64,000 nucleotides of DNA. It comes from Actinoplanes italicus (GTDB lineage: Bacteria; Actinomycetota; Actinomycetes; Mycobacteriales; Micromonosporaceae). Every line of letters begins with the position of its first letter. Position 1 is the stretch's first letter. Below, piece after piece: positions 7,718 through 16,699 of this stretch. The stretch covers positions 620,001-684,000 of the forward strand of contig NZ_PVMZ01000003.1 in assembly GCF_003001815.1 (NCBI RefSeq), read 5' to 3'. The translations under genes were made by a program, and so were the position numbers. A model generated the notes under the pieces. The model saw nothing but the letters and a program-made list of their open reading frames with translations, had not been told where the DNA came from and did no database searches.

Positions 7718-8704
7718 ATGAACTTCGAAGTCATTGCCGGCGTCTCCCTCGAGTCGCTGATCAACGCTCAGATGATCGCGTACGCTCTGGCGGCGATCGG
7801 CCTGAACGTGCATTTCGGGTACACCGGCCTGCTGAACTTCGGCCAGTCGGCGTTCCTCGGCGTCGCCGCCTACGGCCTGGCCATGACGGTCGCCACCTTC
7901 GGGCTGCCCTTCTGGCTCGGCCTCATCGTCGGCCTGCTCAGCGCGGTCGTCCTGGCGCTGCTGCTCGGCGTCCCGACCCTGCGGCTGCGCGCCGACTATC
8001 TGGCGATCGTGACCATCGCGGCCGCGGAGATCGTCCGGCTGCTGTTCCGCTACTTCAGCGAGTACACCGGCGGCTCGGACGGCCTGCAGGCGTTCTCCGA
8101 CGACTTCTACGCCATGAACCCGTACGGCTCGGCGCTGGAGATCGGTAACCTGATCAGCTTCAGCGCCCGCGAGCTGTGGATCATGACGGTCGGCTGGGTG
8201 CTGATCGCGATCTCCGTGACCATCGTGCTCTTCGCGATGCGCAGCCCCTGGGGCCGGGTCATCAAGGCGATCCGTGAGGACGAGGACGCGGTCCGCAGCC
8301 TCGGTAAGAACGTCGTCTCGTACAAGATGCAGGCTCTTGTTCTCGGTGGTGTTCTGGGCTCCCTCGGCGGTTACGTCATCGCGCTCGGTAATGCCGCGGT
8401 CCAGCCGGACACGTTCGGTACCGAGTTCACGTTCTACGCCTACGCGATCGTCATCCTCGGTGGTGCCGCCCGCGTCTTCGGTCCGGTGGCCGGATCGATG
8501 ATCTTCTGGTTCCTGCTGGCCTTCGTCAACGCCACCCTGCCGGAGGCGATCCGCGCGGGTTACATTCCGACGTGGCTGATGACGGAGACCCAGGCCGGTG
8601 CGGTCCAGTACATCCTGGTCGGCCTCGGGCTGATGCTCCTGCTGATCTTCCGTCCGCAGGGCCTGTTCGGTGACAAGAAGGAGGTCATGCTCGATGGCCG
8701 CTGA
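7718..8704 (+). CDS. livM: branched-chain amino acid ABC transporter permease
   Basis: Second membrane subunit of the same importer. The 328-residue protein has LivM features: about eight to ten hydrophobic segments, GYTGLLNFGQSAFLGVAAYG near residues 30-50, and the cytoplasmic coupling region AIREDEDAVRSLGKNV near residues 185-200. It starts 10 nt after livH with GGGAGG before the ATG, and its last 11 bases overlap livG, indicating translational coupling. Confidence 0.95.
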   Translation: MNFEVIAGVSLESLINAQMIAYALAAIGLNVHFGYTGLLNFGQSAFLGVAAYGLAMTVATFGLPFWLGLIVGLLSAVVLALLLGVPTLRLRADYLAIVTIAAAEIVRLLFRYFSEYTGGSDGLQAFSDDFYAMNPYGSALEIGNLISFSARELWIMTVGWVLIAISVTIVLFAMRSPWGRVIKAIREDEDAVRSLGKNVVSYKMQALVLGGVLGSLGGYVIALGNAAVQPDTFGTEFTFYAYAIVILGGAARVFGPVAGSMIFWFLLAFVNATLPEAIRAGYIPTWLMTETQAGAVQYILVGLGLMLLLIFRPQGLFGDKKEVMLDGR

Positions 8705-9605
8705 CACCAATGTCCCGCCCGGCGTGGCGAAGGCGCGGGAGGCACTCAAGGACGTCCCGCACGAGCCGGGCGCCAAGAAGAAGGACCCGATCCTGGTCGC
8801 CGACAAGGTGGTGCGGCGCTTCGGCGGCCTCACCGCGGTGCAGGTCGACCACATCGAGATCCAGCGCGGTGCCATCACCGCGCTGATCGGCCCGAACGGT
8901 GCCGGCAAGACGACGTTCTTCAACCTCCTCACCGGCTTCGACAAGCCGAACGAGGGCAACTGGACCTTCAACAACGACCCGCTGGCCGGCGTGCCGCCTT
9001 ACAAGGTGGCGCGCAAGGGCATGGTCCGGACCTTCCAGCTCACCAAGGCGCTGTCCCGCCTGTCGGTCATCGACAACATGCGGCTCGGCGCCACCGGTCA
9101 GAAGGGCGAGTCCTTCTGGCAGGGCCTCATCCCGGCTCTCTGGAAGAGCCAGGAGGAGGAGATCACCAAAAGAGCGGACGAGCTTCTCGTACGCTTCAAG
9201 CTCGACGCCAAGCGCGGGGACTTCGCCGGCAGCCTCTCCGGTGGCCAGCGCAAGCTCCTGGAGATGGCGCGGGCCCTGATGGTGCAGCCCGACATGGTCA
9301 TGCTCGACGAGCCGATGGCCGGTGTTAACCCGGCCCTGACGCAGTCGCTGCTCGGCCACGTCAAGAGCCTGCGGGAGGACGGCATGACCGTTCTCTTCGT
9401 CGAGCACGACATGGACATGGTCCGTGACATCAGCGACTGGGTGATCGTGATGGGCCAGGGCCAGGTGATCGCCGAGGGCACGCCCGACACGGTCATGGCC
9501 GACCCGCGGGTCATCGACGCCTACCTGGGCGCGCACCACGACGGCACCGCGCACGACTCCGCCGAGGTGGCCGCCGAGGTCGAGGGAGGTAAGTCTGATG
9601 AGTAG
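8694..9605 (+). CDS. livG: branched-chain amino acid ABC transporter ATPase
   Basis: Cytoplasmic ATPase subunit of the liv importer, 303 residues. Walker A is GPNGAGKTT (about residue 66), the ABC signature is LSGGQRKLLEMARAL and Walker B is MVMLDEPMAG, followed by the LivG-type insertion and FVEHDMDMV. The ATG at 8694 has AAGGAGGT eight bases upstream; an upstream in-frame ATG at 8670 would place this site inside the gene. The first 30 residues are hydrophilic and longer than in typical LivG. It overlaps livM by 11 and livF by 8 bases. Confidence 0.95.
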   Translation: MAADTNVPPGVAKAREALKDVPHEPGAKKKDPILVADKVVRRFGGLTAVQVDHIEIQRGAITALIGPNGAGKTTFFNLLTGFDKPNEGNWTFNNDPLAGVPPYKVARKGMVRTFQLTKALSRLSVIDNMRLGATGQKGESFWQGLIPALWKSQEEEITKRADELLVRFKLDAKRGDFAGSLSGGQRKLLEMARALMVQPDMVMLDEPMAGVNPALTQSLLGHVKSLREDGMTVLFVEHDMDMVRDISDWVIVMGQGQVIAEGTPDTVMADPRVIDAYLGAHHDGTAHDSAEVAAEVEGGKSDE

Positions 9606-10377
9606 CCGTTCCGACAACGAGGTCCATGACCGCTCCGAGCACCTGGCCGCGGCCGAGGGTGCGCTGGTCCGTGCCGACGATCTGATCGCCGGTTACCTTC
9701 CGGGCGTCAACATCCTCAACAACTGCGATCTGTACGCCAAGGAAGGCGAGCTGGTCGGCATCATCGGGCCCAACGGTGCCGGTAAGTCGACCCTGCTCAA
9801 GTCCCTCTTCGGTCTCGTGACGATCCGGTCCGGCGAGGTCACCCTCCGGGGCGAGAAGATCACCAACCTGAAGGCCAACAAGCTCGTGGCCAAGGGGATC
9901 GGATTCGTCCCGCAGACCAACAACGTATTCGGCACGCTCACCATCGAGGAGAACCTCGAGATGGGCACGTTCCTGCGGCCGAAGCGCTTCAAGGAGCGGT
10001 TCGACTTCGTGGTCGGCCTGTTCCCGACCCTCGGCACGCGGCGCAAGCAGCGGGCCGGAGCGCTCTCCGGCGGTGAGCGGCAGATGGTCGCGATGGGCCG
10101 TGCCCTGATGATGGAGCCCAGCGTCCTGCTGCTCGACGAGCCGTCGGCGGGCCTCTCGCCGGCCATGCAGGACGAGGTGTTCTTCCGGACCAAGCAGATC
10201 AACGACACTGGCGTCACCGTGATCATGGTGGAGCAGAACGCGCGGCGGTGCCTGCAGATCTGTGACCGCGGGTACGTGCTGGACCAGGGCCGCAACGCGT
10301 ACACCGCGTCCGGCCGTGACCTGATGCACGACCCGAAGGTCATCGAGCTCTACCTGGGGACGCTGGCCAAGGCCTGA
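9598..10377 (+). CDS. livF: branched-chain amino acid ABC transporter ATPase
   Basis: Second ATPase subunit of the liv importer, 259 residues. Walker A is GPNGAGKSTLLKSLFG, the signature LSGGERQMVAMGRAL and Walker B VLLLDEPSAGLSP, followed by the switch region IMVEQNARRCLQICDRGYVL. The ATG at 9598 lies inside the end of livG with GGGAGG upstream, so translation is coupled. It is the last gene of the operon; a strong palindrome follows. Confidence 0.95.
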   Translation: MSSRSDNEVHDRSEHLAAAEGALVRADDLIAGYLPGVNILNNCDLYAKEGELVGIIGPNGAGKSTLLKSLFGLVTIRSGEVTLRGEKITNLKANKLVAKGIGFVPQTNNVFGTLTIEENLEMGTFLRPKRFKERFDFVVGLFPTLGTRRKQRAGALSGGERQMVAMGRALMMEPSVLLLDEPSAGLSPAMQDEVFFRTKQINDTGVTVIMVEQNARRCLQICDRGYVLDQGRNAYTASGRDLMHDPKVIELYLGTLAKA

Positions 10378-10390
10378 GCCCCCACGACAC

Positions 10391-10420
10391 GGCCCCGGAA
10401 CCTGTACAGGTTCCGGGGCC
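10391..10420. terminator. perfect 30-nt palindrome after livF
   Basis: The 30 bases are their own reverse complement, giving a 13-bp hairpin with a 4-nt loop, 13 nt after the livF stop. No T tract follows. It probably acts as a terminator or as a 3' stabiliser of the livHMGF mRNA. Confidence 0.6.
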
Positions 10421-10481
10421 GTTCCACGTCCACCCGGCCGGCCCCGGGTAGCTGCGGTGCCGTGCTTTCCCGTACAGCCGC

Positions 10482-10556
10482 GTGGTGATCTGTGGTGTGT
10501 TCCGGGCCGTGGACCTCGGGTTGCCGGGCCCGGTGCACCGTGTGGTGATCAGTGGC
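10482..10556. repeat. GTGGTGAT pair with 60-bp spacing
   Basis: GTGGTGATC occurs at 10482 and again at 10542, 60 bp apart, between the convergent liv genes. The motif and spacing match the richer arrays at 25547-25850 and 56983-57138, but the TCACCAC arms are missing here, so this may be a decayed member. Confidence 0.4.
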
Positions 10557-10563
10557 CGGAAAA

Positions 10564-10600
10564 GGGCGAGGGCCCGGCCAAGCGGCCGGGCCCTCGCTTA
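10564..10600 (-). terminator. terminator of livK
   Basis: A perfect 14-bp stem (10566-10579 with 10584-10597) with the 4-nt loop AAGC lies just past the livK stop. On the - strand the stem is followed by CCTTT. Confidence 0.7.
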
Positions 10601-10610
10601 CCGGGTCAGA

Positions 10611-11873
10611 TCAGATCTTGCCGGTGGAGTAGCTGATGTTCTTGTAGGTGTTGTCGGCGCCGTACTGGTAGATGCCGATGGTGGCCTCGGCCGGGTCACC
10701 GGCGTCGTTGAACTCGATCGGACCGCTCACGCCGTCGTAGTCGATGTCCTTGCCGGCCGCCAGGGCGTCCTTGCAAGCCTGGTAGGTGGTGCACTTCTCG
10801 CCGCCCTTGGTCACCGCGGAGAGCTGCTTGCTGTAGTCGCCGGGAGCGTCGCTCTTGGCGGCCTCAGCGGCCAGCGCGGTCAGGATGGTGGCGTCGTAGG
10901 ACTCGGCCGAGTAGGAGAAGTCCTTCAGGGTCGGGTCGACCTCGAGCAGCTTCTTCTGGAAGTCCTCGGTGGTCTTCGCGCCCGGCAGGGTGCCCTTGGC
11001 GCCCTCGAAGGTCCCGTTCGGGAACTCCTTGCCGTAGTTCGACAGGTTACCGTCGACGAAGTACCACTTCTTGGTCTTCGCGGTCAGGCCCGCCTCGACC
11101 AGCTTGGGGACGATCTTCTTGGTCTCGTCGAAGCCGATCAGCACGATGGCGGCCGGGTTGGCCTGCTTGATCTTGCCGATCTCAGCCGAGAAGTCGGCCG
11201 CCTTCGGGTCGTAGACCTCCTGGGCGACGACCTGGCCGCCACCGCTCTCGACCGCGGCGGTCACGCTCTTGGCCAGACCCTCGCCGTAGGCGTCCTGGAG
11301 GACCAGGAGGCCGACGGTGGCGTTGCCGTCGGCGACCACGAGGTCACCGAGGACGCGGCCCTGCAGGGTGTCCGGCGGGGCGGTCCGGTAGTAGAGGCCC
11401 TTGTCGTTGTACGTGGTGAACTTGTCCGACGTGTTCGCCGGCGAGATCTGCACAACGCCCGCGCCGGTGATCTTGTCGATCACGGAGAGGGAGACCGACG
11501 AGGAGGCGGCGCCGATGATGACGTCGACCTTCTCCGCGAGCAGCTTGTTCACGGACTGGCTGGCGATGTCGGTGGAGGTGTCACCGGAGTCGGTGTCGCT
11601 CACCACGACGTCCTTGCCCAGGACGCCACCGGCGGCGTTGATCTCCTTCGCGGCCAGGTCGACACCGGCGAACTCCGGCGGGCCGAGGAACGCGAGCGAG
11701 CCGGTCTGCGGCAGCAGGGTGCCGATCTTCAGCACGCCGTCGCCACCCGTGGCCGCGGGGGCCGAGGAGGAACCGGTGGCGGGATCTTCACCATCGTTCG
11801 AGCACGCGCCCAGGGCAAGGCAAGCGGCACCCAGCACGGCGACACTGCGCCATGCGAAGTTGCGGCGGGTCAT
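10611..11873 (-). CDS. livK: branched-chain amino acid ABC transporter substrate-binding lipoprotein
   Basis: Extracellular lipid-anchored binding protein that delivers the amino acid to LivHM. The 420-residue product starts MTRRNFAWRS and has a lipoprotein signal peptide with lipobox LGAC, a Ser/Ala/Gly linker, then the periplasmic-binding-protein fold type I of the LivJ/LivK family (KIGTLLPQTGSLAFLGPPEFAGVDLAAKEIN split across the first strand and helix). The ATG at 11873 has AAAGGAG five bases upstream, preferred over the open extension to 11924. It is transcribed convergently to livHMGF, so expression is independent though functionally linked. Confidence 0.95.
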   Translation of the reverse strand: MTRRNFAWRSVAVLGAACLALGACSNDGEDPATGSSSAPAATGGDGVLKIGTLLPQTGSLAFLGPPEFAGVDLAAKEINAAGGVLGKDVVVSDTDSGDTSTDIASQSVNKLLAEKVDVIIGAASSSVSLSVIDKITGAGVVQISPANTSDKFTTYNDKGLYYRTAPPDTLQGRVLGDLVVADGNATVGLLVLQDAYGEGLAKSVTAAVESGGGQVVAQEVYDPKAADFSAEIGKIKQANPAAIVLIGFDETKKIVPKLVEAGLTAKTKKWYFVDGNLSNYGKEFPNGTFEGAKGTLPGAKTTEDFQKKLLEVDPTLKDFSYSAESYDATILTALAAEAAKSDAPGDYSKQLSAVTKGGEKCTTYQACKDALAAGKDIDYDGVSGPIEFNDAGDPAEATIGIYQYGADNTYKNISYSTGKI

Positions 11874-11947
11874 CAATTCTCCTTTGTCCAGCGCGGTGGG
11901 TGCATGGGTGGCCCCCACTGCCATGACGCTGATGGTGGCAACCTAAT

Positions 11948-11979
11948 GAGCTTGAGACCCCGGCGGTAGCTCAAAGCTC
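11948..11979 (-). promoter_or_regulatory. livK upstream inverted repeat
   Basis: GAGCTTGAG (11948-11956) and CTCAAAGCTC (11970-11979) form an inverted repeat with one bulged base, about 75-105 nt upstream of the livK start. It is a possible operator or leader hairpin; no family is assigned. Confidence 0.35.
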
Positions 11980-11984
11980 CGGTT

Positions 11985-12011
11985 GCAACAGGACAGTTGC
12001 CTATCCGTAAC
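11985..12011 (-). promoter_or_regulatory. GlnR-like box upstream of livK
   Basis: Read on the - strand: GTTAC-n6-GCAAC-n6-GTTGC (12007-12011, 11996-12000, 11985-11989). The spacing and bases resemble the GlnR consensus GTnAC-n6-GaAAC repeated. A similar pair precedes livH. Confidence 0.4.
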
Positions 12012-12072
12012 TTTCCGCTAGCCGTCTGACGTTTGGGCGGGTGAAGCGGCGGCCCGGACGGCGTACCCAAGA

Positions 12073-12095
12073 TTGTCAGACCCGGCGACTAGAGT
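12073..12095 (+). promoter_or_regulatory. RecA-NDp/PafBC-type promoter of polA
   Basis: TTGTCA-GAC-n8-TAGAGT fits the LexA-independent damage promoter pattern TTGTCR-n3-n8-TAnnnT. The last T of the -10 is 8 bases before the GTG, so transcription should begin at or within a base or two of the start codon. Confidence 0.65.
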
Positions 12096-12103
12096 TCCGG
12101 GAT

Positions 12104-14800
12104 GTGAGCGATGAAGCCGTGACCCCCCGCCTGCTGCTGCTCGACGGCCACTCCCTGGCCTATCGTGCCTACTTCGCGCTGCCGGTGGAGAACTTCAGCA
12201 CACACACCGGCCAGCCGACCAACGCCGTCTTCGGTTTCACGTCGATGCTCATCAACATGCTGCGCGACGAGAAGCCCACGCACATCGCGGTCGCGTTCGA
12301 CGTCTCCCGGCACTCTTTCCGCACCGAGAAGTACGCGGACTACAAGGCGGGCCGCGCGGAGACGCCGCAGCCGTTCCAGGGCCAGGTCAGCCTGATCAAG
12401 GAGGTCCTGGAGGCGCTGCGCATCCCGGTGCTGGAGAAACCCGGTTTCGAGGCCGACGACGTCATCGCCACGCTGGCCACGCAGGCCCGCGCCGGCGGCA
12501 TGGAGGTGCTGATCTCCACCGGCGACCGGGACGCCTTCCAGCTCGCCGGTGAGCACACCACGATCATCTACCCGGTGCGGGGCGTCTCCGACGTATGGCG
12601 GATGACCCCGGACGCGATCGAGACCAAATATTTCGTACGCCCGGAGCAGTACCGCGACAAGGCCGCCCTGGTCGGCGAGACCAGTGACAACCTGATCGGC
12701 GTGCCCGGCGTCGGCGACAAGACCGCTGCCAAGTGGATCAAGGAGTACGGCGGCCTCGACGGCATCATCGCGAACGTCGACAAGATCAAGGGCAAGGTCG
12801 GTGACAGCCTGCGCGCCCACCTGGCCGACGTTATGCGCAACTACGAGCTCAACGCCCTGGTCTGCGACCTGGAGCTGCCGCTGCGCCCCGAGGATGTGCG
12901 CTGGCAGGGCTGGGACCGGGAGGCCGTGCACCGGCTCTTCGACGCGCTCGAGTTCCGCATCCTCCGCGAGCGGCTGTATTCGTACCTCGACGCCGTCGAG
13001 CCCGAGGCCGAGGCCGGCTTCGACCTCGACGGGCACGTCCTGCGCTCCGGAGGGGTCGCCGCCTGGCTGCGCGAGCACGCCGGCACCGACCCGGTCGGCG
13101 TGGCCGTCACCGGCGCCTTCGGCCGCGGCACCGGCCGGCTCACCGGCGTCGCCGTCGCGACCTCCGGGGGCCCGGCCGCCTGGTTCGACCCGACCGGCCT
13201 CGACGAGGACGACGAGCGGGCCGTCGCCGCCTGGCTCGCCGAGCCGTCCCGGCCCAAGGTGCTGCACGACGCGAAACCGGCCCTGCTCGCCTTCCACGCG
13301 CACGGCTGGCAGCTGGCCGGGGTCACCACCGACACCGCGCTCGCCGCCTACCTCGCCAAGCCCGACCAGCGCGCCTACGACCTGACCGACCTGGCCCTGC
13401 GCTACCTCAAGCGCGAGCTCAAGGTCGAGGAGTCACAGGACGCCCAGCTCGCCTTCACCTTCGAGGGCGACGCCGAGGACAACACCGCCGAGCAGGGCGT
13501 GATGCTCCGCGCCCGGGCCACCCTCGACCTGGCCGACGTCCTGACCGCCGAGCTCTCCCGCGACGGCGGCGAGTCGGTGCGCCTGCTCGCCGACGTCGAG
13601 CAGCCGCTCTCGGTGGTCCTCGCCGAGATGGAGCAGCGCGGCATCGCCGCAGACACCGACTACCTCTCGGAGCTGGAGTCGCACTTCGCCGCCGAGGTGA
13701 AGTCCGCCCAGCAGGCCGCGCACGAGGTGGTCGGCCGCGAATTCAACCTGGGCTCGCCCAAGCAGCTGCAGGAGATCCTCTTCGTCGAGCGCAACCTGCC
13801 CAAGACCAAGAAGATCAAGTCCGGGTACACCACCGACGCCGACGCCCTGACCAACCTGTTCGAGCAGACCGGCGACCCGCTGCTGGCCCACCTGCTACGC
13901 CACCGCGACGTGGCCAAGCTGAAGTCGACCGTCGACGGCCTGCTCAAATCGGTCTCCGACGACGGCCGCATCCACACCACGTTCAACCAGACCGTGGCCG
14001 CCACCGGCCGGCTGTCGTCGACCGACCCCAATCTGCAGAACATCCCGATCCGCACCGAGGAGGGTCGCCGCATCCGGCGCGCCTTCGTCGTCGGCTCCGG
14101 CTTCGAGCAGCTGCTGACCGCCGACTACAGCCAGATCGAGATGCGGATCATGGCGCACCTCTCCGGCGACGACGCCCTGATCGCCGCCTTCAACTCGGGC
14201 GCCGACTTCCACGCCGCCACCGCCTCGTCGGTCTTCCACGTCGGCCTCGACGAGGTCACGCCCGACCAGCGACGCAAGATCAAAGCCATGAACTACGGCC
14301 TGGCGTACGGATTGAGCGCCTTCGGTCTCTCCAACCAGCTGAGCATCTCCACCGAGGAGGCGCGCACGCTGATGACGGAGTATTTCGAGCGTTTCGGCGG
14401 CGTCCGCGACTACCTGCAGGCCGTCGTGCAGCGAGCAGGCAAGGACGGCTACACGGCCACCATCCTGGGCCGCCGGCGTTACCTGCCCGATCTGAGCAGC
14501 GACAACCGCCAGCGCCGCGAGATGGCCGAGCGTATGGCACTGAACGCCCCGATCCAGGGCTCCGCCGCCGACATCATCAAAATCGCGATGCTGCACGTCG
14601 ACGAGGCCCTCAAGGACGCCGGCCTGGCCTCCCGCATGCTCCTGCAGGTCCACGACGAACTCGTCTTCGACGTGGCCCCCGGCGAACGCGAGCCCCTCGA
14701 GGAGTTGGTCCGCCGAGAGATGGGCGGCGCCTACCCACTCTCGGTCCCCTTGGAGGTCTCCATCGGAGCCGGCCGCGACTGGAACGGCGCCGACCACTGA
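12104..14800 (+). CDS. polA: DNA polymerase I
   Basis: Repair and Okazaki-processing polymerase, 898 residues from GTG 12104. The amino-terminal 5' nuclease domain covers about residues 1-290 (LLLLDGHSLAYRAYFALP, FEADDVIATLA, VGETSDNLIGVPGVGDKTA). The middle domain resembles an inactivated 3'-5' exonuclease. The polymerase motifs are A (LTADYSQIEMRI), B (RRKIKAMNYGLAYG) and C (LLQVHDELVFD). The chosen start has no ribosome binding site but lies just after a damage-type promoter; the frame is open to 12041. Divergent from livK. Confidence 0.96.
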   Translation: MSDEAVTPRLLLLDGHSLAYRAYFALPVENFSTHTGQPTNAVFGFTSMLINMLRDEKPTHIAVAFDVSRHSFRTEKYADYKAGRAETPQPFQGQVSLIKEVLEALRIPVLEKPGFEADDVIATLATQARAGGMEVLISTGDRDAFQLAGEHTTIIYPVRGVSDVWRMTPDAIETKYFVRPEQYRDKAALVGETSDNLIGVPGVGDKTAAKWIKEYGGLDGIIANVDKIKGKVGDSLRAHLADVMRNYELNALVCDLELPLRPEDVRWQGWDREAVHRLFDALEFRILRERLYSYLDAVEPEAEAGFDLDGHVLRSGGVAAWLREHAGTDPVGVAVTGAFGRGTGRLTGVAVATSGGPAAWFDPTGLDEDDERAVAAWLAEPSRPKVLHDAKPALLAFHAHGWQLAGVTTDTALAAYLAKPDQRAYDLTDLALRYLKRELKVEESQDAQLAFTFEGDAEDNTAEQGVMLRARATLDLADVLTAELSRDGGESVRLLADVEQPLSVVLAEMEQRGIAADTDYLSELESHFAAEVKSAQQAAHEVVGREFNLGSPKQLQEILFVERNLPKTKKIKSGYTTDADALTNLFEQTGDPLLAHLLRHRDVAKLKSTVDGLLKSVSDDGRIHTTFNQTVAATGRLSSTDPNLQNIPIRTEEGRRIRRAFVVGSGFEQLLTADYSQIEMRIMAHLSGDDALIAAFNSGADFHAATASSVFHVGLDEVTPDQRRKIKAMNYGLAYGLSAFGLSNQLSISTEEARTLMTEYFERFGGVRDYLQAVVQRAGKDGYTATILGRRRYLPDLSSDNRQRREMAERMALNAPIQGSAADIIKIAMLHVDEALKDAGLASRMLLQVHDELVFDVAPGEREPLEELVRREMGGAYPLSVPLEVSIGAGRDWNGADH

Positions 14801-15336
14801 GCCCCGGCCGGACGCCGCCTTTCCCGGCCGGCGTCCGGCCCCCTGCCGCCAACGCCACGCTGCCCGTTCCCCATGTCGGCTGCCCCATGTCGGCCGTCCG
14901 CCGGGTTGTCCGTCCGCCACGTCGCCCGTCCGCCGGGTTGTCCGCCCCCGGGAGCGTGGTGGCCGGGTTTCTTGTGTCGCTTGTCTGTCGGGTTTCTCGG
15001 GAGCGTGGTGGCCGGCTTCTCGTGTCACCCGTCTGTTCGGGTCGCCAGGCAGCGCGGGGCCCGGCGACTGTTCCTCGTGTCGCCGGTCTGTCGGGTCACC
15101 GCGCGGACGCCGCACCCGCCAACAGTTCCCGTGCCAGTCGCCTGCCGAGCTATCGGCCAAGCCGCGCTTCGTGTCACTCGCGGGCCGATCTGTCACCCGG
15201 ATAGCGGTGGCTGGTGATTGGTCCCTGTGTCGCCCGTTTGCCGGGTCGTTCGGCGGTGCGGGGGCCGGTGATCGTTCCCCGCCGGGCGGGGAGCCCGTCA
15301 TGCCGCACCCGGCGGCCGTCCCTGTGTTATTGCCTG
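14801..15336. other. gene-free GC-rich region with degenerate repeats
   Basis: No convincing gene. Imperfect repeats are visible, including GGGAGCGTGGTGGCCGG followed by a C/T-rich segment ending near GTCTGT and CGGGT (two copies around 14950-15050) and several variants of TCGTGTCGCC. Long open frames exist on both strands but give low-complexity translations. Confidence 0.5.
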
Positions 15337-15433
15337 ACCAGCGGCACCAGCCGTGCCAGCGGCACCAGCGGCATCAGCCGTGCCAGCGGCACCAGCGGCA
15401 TCAGCCGTGCCAGCGGCACCAGCGGCACCAGCC
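15337..15433. repeat. 27-bp tandem repeat, three units plus partial
   Basis: Units start at 15353, 15380 and 15407, preceded by a partial unit at 15337-15352. Each unit is built of three 9-bp steps of the type GCCAGCGGCACCAGCGGC. The third unit differs by one base. Confidence 0.85.
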
Positions 15434-15519
15434 GCGCTAGACACCTTTCGCGGTCAGGGTCTGGCTGGGGCTGGTGGGGACAGTCCTGTCCCGGGCCGCT
15501 TGATCGCCCGGCCGTGGGC

Positions 15520-15746
15520 GGCGAACCCTTCCCCCAGACCGCCTGATCGCCCACTGCCCGGCGAACCCTTCCTCGGGCTGTTGATCGTCCGGCCGTGGCA
15601 GGCGAACCCTTCCTCGGGCTGTTGATCGTCCGGCCGTGGCAGGTGAACCCTTCCCCGGGCTGTTGATCGCCCAGCCCTGGGCGGCGAACCCTTCCCCAGA
15701 CCGCCTGATCACCCAGCCGTGCCCGGCGAACCCTTCCCCGGGCCGG
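15520..15746. repeat. about 41-bp tandem repeat, six units
   Basis: Units begin GGCGAACCCTTCC or GGTGAACCCTTCC at 15520, 15560, 15601, 15642, 15683 and 15725 (last one partial), with lengths of 40, 41, 41, 41 and 42 bp. Most contain TGATCGCCC or TTGATCGTCC. Unit length is not a multiple of three, so a conserved coding role is unlikely. Confidence 0.85.
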
Positions 15747-15935
15747 AGGCAGCGATATCCCGGAGCCCGACTCCGAAAACGGCCGTAGTTGATCGTCCAG
15801 CACCGGGCCGCGGCGGTAACCGACCCCGCGACCCCAGAACTCACGACGGTAACGCCAGGCCATCAGCCGACCGGGCGCCACCGCGGCTCAGACGGATGCG
15901 GCTGACGGGCCGGGAACCCCGATGGCGAAAGCTCT

Positions 15936-16022
15936 CTAGCCACGCTAGCCACGCTAGCCACGCTAGCCACGCTAGCCACGCTAGCCACGCTAGCCACGCT
16001 AGCCACGCTAGCCACGCTAGCC
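15936..16022. repeat. 9-bp tandem array CTAGCCACG, nine units
   Basis: Nine exact copies of CTAGCCACG from 15936 to 16016, then a partial CTAGCC. The units are identical, which suggests recent expansion by slippage. CTAG is usually rare in bacterial DNA, yet each unit has one. Confidence 0.92.
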
Positions 16023-16167
16023 GCCTTGGCAACGTCTCGCCCTGCCGGTCGATGTCTGGCCGGGGTCGACTCAACGGCCGTTCGGCGACGCGACGTCTGC
16101 CGGTCGCTGTCTGTGCCATCCGGTCAACGGTCGGTCGGCATGTCCTTGCGGGACGGCGGGCGGGCGG

Positions 16168-16229
16168 ACGGGCACGCCAGTGGGGCGGGCGCACGGGCAC
16201 GCCAGCGGTCGGGAACACGGGCACGCCAG
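16168..16229. repeat. ACGGGCACGCCAG, three copies at about 25-bp spacing
   Basis: Copies start at 16168, 16193 and 16217. From here to 16699 no gene is supported. Confidence 0.7.
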
Positions 16230-16699
16230 CGGGCAGGGCGGCAATCAGGCGGCACCCACGCCGATCTTGGACATTAGTCATCGCCCGCCGCGACCTTGTG
16301 CGCATCTCGCCGCCCACCACCAGGCCGATGAACGACGTACAAGATCTACTCAGAGACGACGTCCGGACAAGATCTCCGCGCGAGACCAGCGAGCAGGCGG
16401 CCGAGGGGGGCACATCGGCAGGTGGGTCACCGAGAAGGAGACCTCCCGCCAGCGGGCAGCCAGGGGAGAAACCCGCTACAGCGAACCGCAGGGCGGCGTA
16501 ACTCGATCAACCTGCACCGACCGACGAGTCAGTCGTCCGGCAAGTCGGTGATCGGCAGGCCGGCGAACCCGCGGCCGACGACCCGCCGGGTCGGGCAGGT
16601 GTGCGGCAGGCCCCCCGGTCGGGTGATGGTGGGGTGTCTGGTGAACCCGTCCGGGTGGCATCGGTGCCGCTGGTTGCGGCGATCTGCCACCCTGGGCCG

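Noticed and set aside
10482..11969. 495-codon open frame on the + strand opposite livK
   Set aside because: Antisense shadow; the - strand has a complete lipoprotein signal, ribosome site and binding-protein family features.
14860..16230. Repeats resembling a CRISPR array
   Set aside because: Units are directly adjacent with no unique spacers of constant length, consensus differs between blocks, and no cas genes are present.
15719..16501. 260-codon frame with a long Ser-His-Ala repeat
   Set aside because: The repeat is simply the 9-bp array read in frame; no ribosome site, family or codon pattern supports a gene.
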